Part shown: positions 55,722 to 63,044 of the stretch, piece after piece
How the letters are laid out: each line of letters begins with the position of its first letter
Numbering within the stretch: position 1 is the first letter of the stretch
Assembly: GCF_014840935.1 (NCBI RefSeq)
Contig: NZ_CP062005.1
Span: 1,674,001-1,738,000 of the forward strand
Origin: Halomonas sp. YLGW01
GTDB taxonomy: Bacteria > Pseudomonadota > Gammaproteobacteria > Pseudomonadales > Halomonadaceae
Direction: 5' to 3'
Length of the DNA: 64,000 nucleotides
The notes under the pieces: generated by a model
The model's database searches: none
Seen by the model: only the letters and a program-made list of their open reading frames with translations
What the model was told of the DNA's origin: nothing
Position numbers and translations under genes: made by a program

Positions 55722-56575
55722 GCCTCGCCGCCTTACTGGTACTAGTGCTTCTCGCCGGCTGTGCCAGTTCCGGGGGGTGGGGCCAGCCGGTCACACCCGG
55801 CAACTGGATCAGCGTGCAGCGCGGCGACACTCTCGGCGAACTGGCCCGGCAGGCCGATGTGCCCCTCAAGCGACTGCAACGCTTCAATCCGGGCGTCGAG
55901 GCCCGCTCGCTGGCCATCGGCCAGCGCCTGCTGATCCCGACCCAGCAGGAGCGCGCGCCCCATGGTGGCCCCTATCGCTATCAGGTGCGTCCCGGCGACA
56001 CCTATTCGGCCATCGCCCGGCACTTTCGGACCCGGTCCAGTCGCCTGAGCGCGGCCAATCCCGGCGTCGATGCCTCGTCGCTGCGGGTCGGCCAGCTGAT
56101 CCAGGTGCCCTTGAGGGATGTCAGCCCCACGCGTCGTGTCGCCTCCCGGCCATCCTCCTCGCCTGCCCAGACCTCGCCGCCCAGCACCCCGGCCCCCTTG
56201 CCGTCATCCTCCGGCAGCTGGCCCTGGCCCCTTGCGGATCACCGGGTCGCTCGGCCATTCGGCAAGGATGCACGCGGCACCCTGCAACCCATGTTGCTGG
56301 CCAGCGACACGTCGGACGAGGCCCTGGCCGTGGCCGATGGCGAGGTCCGTTTTGCCGGCAGCATGCGCCAGCTGGGACGGGTTGTGATCGTGCACCATGC
56401 CGATAATCTGCAGAGCGTCTATGCCCTGTGCCGATCGATTGCGGTTAGTGTCGGCGAACAAGTGAGTCGAGGCACGACGCTATGCCGGGCAAGCGACGGC
56501 GATGGGGGTCACCAGCTACTCTTCGATATGCGCCGCGCCGGCAAGCCCATCGACCCCCGCCGGATACTCCGCTAG
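55667..56575 (+). CDS. LysM - degenerate LytM (M23) lipoprotein, NlpD/EnvC-like
   Basis: A 302-residue lipoprotein. The lipobox LLAGC has Cys32 and two LysM modules at about 45-90 and 102-147, then a Ser/Pro linker and a LytM fold from about 185. All four zinc/catalytic residues of active M23 peptidases are missing: the H-x3-D region reads GTLQPMLLAS, the middle His is Ala in SVYALC, and the HLH motif reads HQLLFD. This is the pattern of amidase activators such as NlpD and EnvC. The start at 55667, preceded by AAGGAA, overlaps the acyltransferase. Confidence 0.8.
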   Translation: MDQRAVARQGSYPRRQDLSLAALLVLVLLAGCASSGGWGQPVTPGNWISVQRGDTLGELARQADVPLKRLQRFNPGVEARSLAIGQRLLIPTQQERAPHGGPYRYQVRPGDTYSAIARHFRTRSSRLSAANPGVDASSLRVGQLIQVPLRDVSPTRRVASRPSSSPAQTSPPSTPAPLPSSSGSWPWPLADHRVARPFGKDARGTLQPMLLASDTSDEALAVADGEVRFAGSMRQLGRVVIVHHADNLQSVYALCRSIAVSVGEQVSRGTTLCRASDGDGGHQLLFDMRRAGKPIDPRRILR

Positions 56576-56602
56576 GTGGGACACTTTGCCAAGGAGGGCA
56601 AT

Positions 56603-57544
56603 ATGCCCAGATCGATCCGCCTATTGGCCGTTGCCGGCTCCATCATGATGCTCGGTGGCTGCTTCGATGAAGAGTCAGGTCGCTCGTCTCACCAACTCGT
56701 GGCCGAACGCACAGCCCCGCCTCAGTTGAGTTCCATGCAGGCCAGCGCCCCCGCCGGCGCCAAGATGCAGGAAAGCGTGGCGGCAGATACCACCGGCGAC
56801 GCACAGCGGCGCATCGAGGAACGTCGCAGCTACGACCTGCGCTACGGCGAGGCCACGCCTCTTCGGGAGGAATATCGCGCCATCCTGTCCATCTGCTCGG
56901 CTGATGACGCCTGTCAGGTCGAAAATTCGGCCGTACAGAATCCCCGCCAAGGCTTGGCCTCCGCCTCGCTCAACCTGCGGCTGGCGCGCGAGGCCATGGC
57001 CGGGAGTGGCGTGATCGCCTTGATCGAGGCTTCCCCTGCCCTGGAGTCCGCCCAGGTCCATCGTGATGATCGATCACGCCAGATGATCGATCTCCAGGCC
57101 CGCCTGGAGCAGCAGGAAGCACTGCGCGATCGCCTCATGGAGCTGGCACGCCAGGGCCGAGAGTTCGATCAGCGCTCCATCAATGATCTGCTGCAGGTCG
57201 AGCGTGAGCTGGCCCGGGTCCAGGGCCAGATCGAGTCGATGCGAGGGCAGATGAATCATCTTGCCCATGTGACCGACACCGTTCTCGTGCAGGTCCGTCA
57301 GCGTGAACAGCGGTGGGCCGAACGTCGCGACGACGGCCCGCTGGCGCCGCTGTGGCGGGCACTGGAGCGTAGCGTCTCGCTGTTCTTCGAGTCGCTGGGG
57401 CAGGTCGTGCTGGTGGTGGTCTTCCTGACGCCCTGGCTCGTGCTCGGCATCCCGCTGCTGTGGACGATGACCAAGGTCTGGAAGCGCGTCAGGCTCAGCT
57501 GGCGCCGCTTTAAGGCGAATCGGGTGAGTTCCCGAAAGACCTGA
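56603..57544 (+). CDS. DUF4349-like lipoprotein with coiled coil
   Basis: A 313-residue lipoprotein with lipobox MLGGC (Cys20), a Ser/Ala linker, a two-stranded domain (about 75-150), a long coiled coil (about 160-245, MIDLQARLEQQEALRDRLMELARQ) and one C-terminal membrane helix (about 272-292) followed by a basic tail. This layout fits the DUF4349 family, whose function is unknown. An alternative start at 56576 lacks support; AAGGAGG precedes 56603. It lies 27 bases after the LytM lipoprotein. Confidence 0.75.
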   Translation: MPRSIRLLAVAGSIMMLGGCFDEESGRSSHQLVAERTAPPQLSSMQASAPAGAKMQESVAADTTGDAQRRIEERRSYDLRYGEATPLREEYRAILSICSADDACQVENSAVQNPRQGLASASLNLRLAREAMAGSGVIALIEASPALESAQVHRDDRSRQMIDLQARLEQQEALRDRLMELARQGREFDQRSINDLLQVERELARVQGQIESMRGQMNHLAHVTDTVLVQVRQREQRWAERRDDGPLAPLWRALERSVSLFFESLGQVVLVVVFLTPWLVLGIPLLWTMTKVWKRVRLSWRRFKANRVSSRKT

Positions 57545-57598
57545 GCCCCTATTCACCCGACCGGTGAGGCCGTCATGCAGCCTTCACCATTTCGTCCC

Positions 57599-57650
57599 TG
57601 TCCTGTCATTGGCCTGCGTGATGCTGTCATCACGACTCATGGACAGGACA
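57599..57650 (+). other. Structured leader of the GT4 gene
   Basis: An outer stem TGTCCTGTC/GACAGGACA (57599-57607 with 57642-57650) encloses an inner perfect 7-bp stem (57617-57623 with 57628-57634). The AGGA of the likely ribosome site lies in the outer stem, 12 bases before the ATG at 57661. Confidence 0.5.
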
Positions 57651-57660
57651 CACGAGCCCT

Positions 57661-58815
57661 ATGCGCATCTGCCTCGTCAGCGAAACCTGGTCGCCGGATA
57701 TCAACGGCGTGGCGCATACGCTGAGCCACATCAGCCGCGAGCTGGCTGCACGCAACATCACGCTGCAGCTGGTACGGCCGCGGCCCGACGACGGCAGCCA
57801 GGCCGAAGAGATCACGGATGAGCTCCAGGTCAAGGGGGTTCACCTGCCCGGCTATCAGGTGGTCAAGCTCGGACTGCCTGCAGGCAGCACCCTGCGGCGC
57901 CTGTGGCAGACGCGGCGTCCTGATGTGGTCTACATCGCCACCGAAGGGCCGCTCGGGTGGTCGGCGCTCCGCCAGGCGCGACGACTGGGACTGCCGGTCG
58001 CGAGCGGCTTTCATACCAATTTCGATCATTATGTCGGGGATTACGGCCTCGGCTGGCTGAAAGGCACCGTCTCGGCGGTGTTGCGCCACTTCCATAATCG
58101 CACCGACGCCACCCTGGTGCCGACGGCGTCTCAGGCACGGATGCTCACGGCTCAGGGCTTCGCCAACGTCAAGGTCATGAGCCGAGGCATCGATGCACGC
58201 CATTTCTCGCCCGGCAAGCGCGACCCGGCGCTTCGCCGGTCCTGGGGCGCCGGTGAGCACCAGCCGGTGGCGCTGCATGTGGGACGCCTGGCCAGTGAAA
58301 AGAACCTCGACCTGCTGGTGGACAGCGTGCAGGCGATGCAGCGGGCGCAGCCGGACCTGATCACCGTACTGGTCGGTGACGGCCCCTTGCGGGAAAGCCT
58401 GCAGCGACGCCTGCCGGATGCCATCTTTACCGGTTTCGTCAACCGGGAGACACTGGCCCGCCACTACGCCAGCGCCGACCTGTTCGTCTTCCCTTCCTGC
58501 TCCGAGACCTACGGCAACGTGGTCGCCGAGGCGATGGCCAGCGGCCTGGGGGTGGTGGCCTTCGATCATGCCGCCGCCAGCGAGCTGATCGTATCGGGCC
58601 GGCAGGGGCTCACCGCCCCTGTCGGGGACAACGATACCTTCATCGAACACGCCACCACCCTCTGCCAGCACCCCGCCCGTTATGGCCAGCTGGGCCGGCA
58701 GGCCAGAGCGCGGGTGGCGGACCAGAGCTGGGACCGAATCGCCGATGACTTTCTGCACATCCTCCGCTCGCTTCAGGAGATTTCCGATGACGCCACGCAC
58801 GCCTGCCGTCTTTGA
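57661..58815 (+). CDS. GT4-family glycosyltransferase, probably GDP-mannose-dependent alpha-mannosyltransferase
   Basis: A 384-residue glycosyltransferase with two Rossmann lobes. MRICLVSETWSPDINGVAHTLSHISRELA, SGFHTNFDHYVGDYGLGWLKGT and the C-lobe HVGRLASEKNLDLLVDS and SCSETYGNVVAEAMASGLGVVAFDH (the EX7E motif) are in place. The pattern matches MgtA/PimB-like and SQD2-like enzymes; donor identity is by resemblance. The PAP2 gene starts inside its last 29 bases, so the pair may act on a phospholipid-linked product. Confidence 0.85.
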   Translation: MRICLVSETWSPDINGVAHTLSHISRELAARNITLQLVRPRPDDGSQAEEITDELQVKGVHLPGYQVVKLGLPAGSTLRRLWQTRRPDVVYIATEGPLGWSALRQARRLGLPVASGFHTNFDHYVGDYGLGWLKGTVSAVLRHFHNRTDATLVPTASQARMLTAQGFANVKVMSRGIDARHFSPGKRDPALRRSWGAGEHQPVALHVGRLASEKNLDLLVDSVQAMQRAQPDLITVLVGDGPLRESLQRRLPDAIFTGFVNRETLARHYASADLFVFPSCSETYGNVVAEAMASGLGVVAFDHAAASELIVSGRQGLTAPVGDNDTFIEHATTLCQHPARYGQLGRQARARVADQSWDRIADDFLHILRSLQEISDDATHACRL

Positions 58816-59338
58816 ACGACTCGACCTGCTCGAGTGGAAACTCTGCCACCGGCTGGCCAGTGCCAGTAATACCCGACTGCTGCCGCTAGCAACATTACGG
58901 CTCGCCAGCCGGCTCGGCGACTGGCCGGCCTGGGTGGCACTGATCCTGGCGCAGCCCCTGCTGGATGACACCCTGGGCTGGCAGCGTCTGGTGCAGTTCA
59001 GCCTGACGGCAGTCGTGGCTCTGCTGTTCTATCGCCTGGTCAAGACACGGCTGTGCCGCGAACGCCCCTCCATCACCTTCGCGTGTATTCCCTGTACCGA
59101 GCCGCCCCGCGATCGCTACAGTTTTCCCAGCGGGCATACCATGCATGCGGTGATGTTTACCCTGCTGACCGCCGCCTCCACGCCCTGGCTGCTGGTGATC
59201 GTGGCGCCGCTGGCCGCCCTGATCGCGGCATCGCGGGTGGGGCTTGGGTTGCATTACATCAGCGATGTGATCGGCGGCGGACTGATCGGCGTCATGTTTG
59301 CCCTGGCCAGCCTCACCTTGCTGACGCCGGCGGTCTGA
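58787..59338 (+). CDS. PAP2-family membrane phosphatase
   Basis: A 183-residue integral membrane phosphatase with about five helices. The three catalytic motifs are KTRLCRERPS, PSGH (in YSFPSGHTMHAV) and SRVGLGLHYISD. Such enzymes act on phosphatidate, phosphatidylglycerophosphate or undecaprenyl diphosphate. AGGAG lies inside the upstream gene. It overlaps the GT4 gene by 29 bases. Substrate cannot be decided. Confidence 0.9.
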   Translation: MTPRTPAVFERLDLLEWKLCHRLASASNTRLLPLATLRLASRLGDWPAWVALILAQPLLDDTLGWQRLVQFSLTAVVALLFYRLVKTRLCRERPSITFACIPCTEPPRDRYSFPSGHTMHAVMFTLLTAASTPWLLVIVAPLAALIAASRVGLGLHYISDVIGGGLIGVMFALASLTLLTPAV

Positions 59339-59382
59339 CCCGCCCCCGGGACAGCCGCGACCATGAATGGCATGCTAGCGGC

Positions 59383-60006
59383 ATGAATGACCTGCTCTCT
59401 TCCCCACTGCGCTGGCACTGCCTGCTCGAGCATCCCCCTCTGATGCTCGGGCTTGGCCTGCTCGGCGCCGCACGCGCCGATGCGCTCTTTCAGCAAGTGG
59501 ATCGCGAGCTCGCCTGGCAGCGGCCCAGCCTGACCCTGTATGGACGCGAGCATCCCATCCCACGCAGACAGGTTTGGATGGGTGATGAGGATGCCGCCTA
59601 CCGCTACTCGGGTCGGGACTTCGTTCCCAGCGCGTGGCATCCAGGCGTCTGGGAGATCAAGGTCGCCATCGAGGAGGCGCTGGCAGCCGCCGGCTCGCCC
59701 CAGCGCTTCAATAGCGTCCTGCTCAATCGCTACCGCGATGGTGACGACCGCATGGGCTGGCACAGCGACGACGAACCCGAACTGGGACACGATCCCCTGA
59801 TCGCCGCCGTAAGCCTCGGCACCGAGCGGCCACTGCGATTTCGCTGGCGAGATCGACGCGTGGACGCCTTCAATGTCTGGCTGCCTCATGACAGCCTGCT
59901 GGTCATGGGGCCCGGTACCCAGCGACAACTGCAGCACGCCCTGCTGCCCCGTAAGTTACCCGGCACGCGCATCAGCCTGACCTTTCGTCGGATTTACGGT
60001 CGGTGA
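59383..60006 (+). CDS. alkB: AlkB-like 2-oxoglutarate/Fe(II) dioxygenase
   Basis: A 207-residue DNA/RNA repair demethylase. The iron ligands HxD (His127, Asp129) and His185, and the 2-oxoglutarate arginine in RISLTFR (Arg196, with Arg202 next in the RxxxxxR motif) are complete. VLLNRYRDGDDRMGWHSDDE is closer to the ALKBH2-like group than to E. coli AlkB. The ribosome site is weak and an upstream ATG at 59363 is out of frame. It converges on the P-type ATPase gene. Confidence 0.92.
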   Translation: MNDLLSSPLRWHCLLEHPPLMLGLGLLGAARADALFQQVDRELAWQRPSLTLYGREHPIPRRQVWMGDEDAAYRYSGRDFVPSAWHPGVWEIKVAIEEALAAAGSPQRFNSVLLNRYRDGDDRMGWHSDDEPELGHDPLIAAVSLGTERPLRFRWRDRRVDAFNVWLPHDSLLVMGPGTQRQLQHALLPRKLPGTRISLTFRRIYGR

Positions 60007-60045
60007 ACCACCTATCCAGGCTCGCTTCTCCTGGCCGTGTACGGA

Positions 60046-62769
60046 TCAGGCCCTCCCCGCCTCGAGACGCCGCCGAATGCACTGGCGCAACCGCTTCTCG
60101 ATCTCGAGGGCCGCAAACAGCACGATGCCGACCCCGACGATCACCATGCCGTCGCGTAACGGTATGGCCACGGTGGAAAACAGCGCCTGACATGGCGGAA
60201 GATAGGTAATCGCGAATTGGGCGACGGTCACGCCGGAGATGGTGGCCCAGACCACTCTCGTGCCCCGCAGGGATCGCCAGCCAAGAGCGCCGCCGTGTAG
60301 ATTGCGAATGAAGAACAGATGGAAGATTTCCATCACCACCAGGGTATTGAGAGCGATGGTGCGTGCCAGGTCGACGGAGTAGCCCTTCTCGATGGCGAAG
60401 GAATACATGCCAAAGACGCCGCCCAGGAACAGGCCCGACACCAGCACGATATGCCAGGCCAGCTCCCGGGTCAGAAGCGGCTGATGCCTCGCCCGCGGTG
60501 GCCGATGCATCGCCGCCTCTTCGGTCGGCTCGAAGGCCAGGGCGAGGCCCAGCGTGATCGCCGTGATGAGGTTGACCCACAGAATCTGAATGGCCGTGAT
60601 CGGCAGCGTCATGCCGAAGAGCAGGGCCACGGCAATGGTCATGGCCTCGCCTGCGTTGGTCGGCAGCGTCCAGCTGATGACCTTCTTGATGTTGTCGTAG
60701 ACGGTGCGCCCTTCTCTCACCGCGGCCACGATCGAGGCAAAGTTGTCATCCGCCAGCACGAACTCGGCCGCTTCCTTAGCGACTTCGCTCCCCTTGCGGC
60801 CCATGGCGATGCCGACGTCGGCGCGCTTGAGCGCTGGCGCATCATTGACGCCGTCGCCGGTCATGGCCGTCGTCATGCCATGAGATTGCAGGGCCATGAC
60901 GAGCCGGAGCTTGTGCTCCGGGCTCGTACGGGCAAAGACATCGGTTTCCAGCACAGCCGTTGCCAGGGCAGCCTCGTCCATGGCGTCGAGATCGGCCCCT
61001 GTCAGCACCTTGTCCGGGTGGCGCAGTCCAACCTGCCTGCCGATGGCGACGGCCGTGCCCTGGTGATCCCCCGTGATCATCTTCACGTCGATGCCCGCAC
61101 CATGACACTCCGCGATGGCCGCGATCGTTTCGGGGCGCGGCGGATCGATCAGCCCCACCAGACCGGTCATGATCAAGCCATCCATGACGTCCACTCGTTC
61201 CAGCACGGTGTGTTCGGGAGCCACCGGCTTATGGGCAAAGGCCAACACACGCTGTCCCTGAGCTGCCGTTTCCTGTGCTTTGTGATACCAGTAGGTCGGC
61301 TCGATGGCGCCGATGCGATCGTCCCCCATGCACTGCCTGTCGCACATCGCGATGATCGTCTCCGGCGCACCCTTGATCAGGATGAAGGCATGCCCCTCGT
61401 GGTCGTGGTTGAGCGTCGCCATGAAACGATGCTGGGCATCGAAGGGGATGACGTCGGTGCGCCTCCAGCTAGCCATGATGTCTGCTCTATCGAGGCCGAG
61501 CTTACCGGATAGCGCCAGCAAGGCGCCTTCCATGGGATCGCCGGCCACGACCCAGCCTTCGTCGCGCTCATGGAGGGCCGCATCGTTGCATAGCAAGGCC
61601 GCCCGGCCGAGTTCTTCCAGGATCCGGTGCTCGGTTGGACTCACCTCGGCGTCGTGAAGCCTCAGCTTGCCGCTCGGCTCGTAGCCCATGCCCTCCAGGG
61701 AGAAGACATGGGCCTGGGTGATGACGGTTGCCGCCATCATCTCGTTGCGGGTGAGGGTACCGGTCTTGTCGGTGCAAATGACCGATATCGATCCCAGTGT
61801 CTCGATAGCGGGGAGCCGCCGGACGATGGCGTTGCGTTTTGCCATCGCCTGTACGCCCACCGCCAGCGTGATGGTAAGGACGGCGGGCAAGCCTTCGGGA
61901 ATCGCGGCCACTGAGAGCGCCACCACGGCCATGAACATCTCGTCAAAGCCAAAGGGCCCGGTGAGATACCCGGCCCCCAGCAGCACCAGGGCGATGAGCA
62001 GGATCACGAGGGTCAACCAGCGGGCGAATACGTTCATCTGCGTGATCAGCGGTGTCGAGAGGGTCTCTAGCCTGGACAACATGCCGCTGATACGTCCGAT
62101 CTCCGTCTCGCTCCCGGTGGCAACGACGAGCCCGCGCCCCATGCCGCTGGTCACGAGCGTGCCGCTATAGGCCATGCATGCCCTGTCGCCAAGGGGAGCG
62201 GTGACCGCCACCGGCACCTTCCCTTTATCGACAGGCAGTGATTCCCCCGTGAGGATGGCTTCCTGCACCTGAAGGCCATTGACCTCCATCAGTCGCACAT
62301 CGGCCGGCACCCGGTCTCCCGCCTCCAGCATGACCAGGTCGCCTGGCACCAGCGTCTCGCCCTCGATGATCACCCGAGCGCCATCCCGCACGACAGAGGC
62401 CTTCAGTGCCAGCATGCCGCTGATGGCCTCCATGGCCCTTTCGGCCTTGCCTTCCTGGAAGAACCCGATCGCGGCATTGGCAATCACTACGACCAGGATC
62501 ACCAGCGCATCGACCCAATGGCCCAGTGCCGCGGTGATGACGGCGGAGCCGATCAGGACATAGATGAGAATGTTGTGAAAATGGCGCAGAAATCGCACGA
62601 AGGCGCTGCGTTTCTGCGCAGCCGGCAGGCGATTCGTCCCGAAGCGACCAAGACGTGTCTCGGCCTCTTGAGAAGACAGACCATGCGGGGTGGCATCCAG
62701 GGCCTGCATGACGCTGTCGGAGGGCATGTCATGCCAGCTGGTGCCTGACCTTGCGCGTTCCTTGCTCAT
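60046..62769 (-). CDS. P-type cation-transporting ATPase (PMCA/SERCA-like, CtpF-like)
   Basis: A 907-residue P2-type ATPase with ten helices. The phosphorylation motif is CTDKTGTLT near residue 335, with TGES in the actuator and TGDGVNDAPAL in the P domain. Helix 4 reads AIPEGLP. In helix 6 the SERCA calcium-site aspartate is replaced: WVNLITAITLGLALAFEPTE instead of NLVTDGLPA. The same exchange and the FEP-TE loop occur in Mycobacterium CtpF, a proposed calcium exporter, so the ion may be Ca2+ but is not settled. It follows gcvT on the same strand, past a terminator. Confidence 0.88.
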   Translation of the reverse strand: MSKERARSGTSWHDMPSDSVMQALDATPHGLSSQEAETRLGRFGTNRLPAAQKRSAFVRFLRHFHNILIYVLIGSAVITAALGHWVDALVILVVVIANAAIGFFQEGKAERAMEAISGMLALKASVVRDGARVIIEGETLVPGDLVMLEAGDRVPADVRLMEVNGLQVQEAILTGESLPVDKGKVPVAVTAPLGDRACMAYSGTLVTSGMGRGLVVATGSETEIGRISGMLSRLETLSTPLITQMNVFARWLTLVILLIALVLLGAGYLTGPFGFDEMFMAVVALSVAAIPEGLPAVLTITLAVGVQAMAKRNAIVRRLPAIETLGSISVICTDKTGTLTRNEMMAATVITQAHVFSLEGMGYEPSGKLRLHDAEVSPTEHRILEELGRAALLCNDAALHERDEGWVVAGDPMEGALLALSGKLGLDRADIMASWRRTDVIPFDAQHRFMATLNHDHEGHAFILIKGAPETIIAMCDRQCMGDDRIGAIEPTYWYHKAQETAAQGQRVLAFAHKPVAPEHTVLERVDVMDGLIMTGLVGLIDPPRPETIAAIAECHGAGIDVKMITGDHQGTAVAIGRQVGLRHPDKVLTGADLDAMDEAALATAVLETDVFARTSPEHKLRLVMALQSHGMTTAMTGDGVNDAPALKRADVGIAMGRKGSEVAKEAAEFVLADDNFASIVAAVREGRTVYDNIKKVISWTLPTNAGEAMTIAVALLFGMTLPITAIQILWVNLITAITLGLALAFEPTEEAAMHRPPRARHQPLLTRELAWHIVLVSGLFLGGVFGMYSFAIEKGYSVDLARTIALNTLVVMEIFHLFFIRNLHGGALGWRSLRGTRVVWATISGVTVAQFAITYLPPCQALFSTVAIPLRDGMVIVGVGIVLFAALEIEKRLRQCIRRRLEAGRA

Positions 62770-62942
62770 CGACCGTCCTCGAGCCGCCGACGCATGGCGC
62801 CAGTGTCATCACTTTTCTCGCCGCGATGACCACAGCATAGTGAGTTCCCCGGCGCCTGCGGCATGACCTTGTCGGCTATTTGACCATTTGTGGGCGTCGA
62901 CCTGGCCGCGGTTCAGAGAAGAGATAGGGCAATAAACGAAAA

Positions 62943-62967
62943 AGCCGCCTCCCAAGGGAAGCGGCTG
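62943..62967 (-). terminator. Hairpin with T-run between gcvT and the ATPase
   Basis: AGCCGC pairs with GCGGCT around a short, imperfect inner stem. The plus strand AAAAA at 62939-62943 gives a T-run on the minus strand. It lies about 80 bases past the gcvT stop. Confidence 0.75.
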
Positions 62968-62985
62968 ATTCGTATTGCTACACGC

Positions 62986-62999
62986 AAGATAACGGTATA
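62986..62999. promoter_or_regulatory. Copy 3 of shared word AAGATAACGGTATA
   Basis: It is identical to 25853-25866. It lies between the gcvT stop and the terminator hairpin, in a 275-bp gap with no gene. Position inside a transcribed 3' end makes a pure promoter role less likely here. Confidence 0.4.
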
Positions 63000-63044
63000 T
63001 CCAATAAAGGCCGTGCTCTAGTCGACCTCTACGGTACCGATCTC

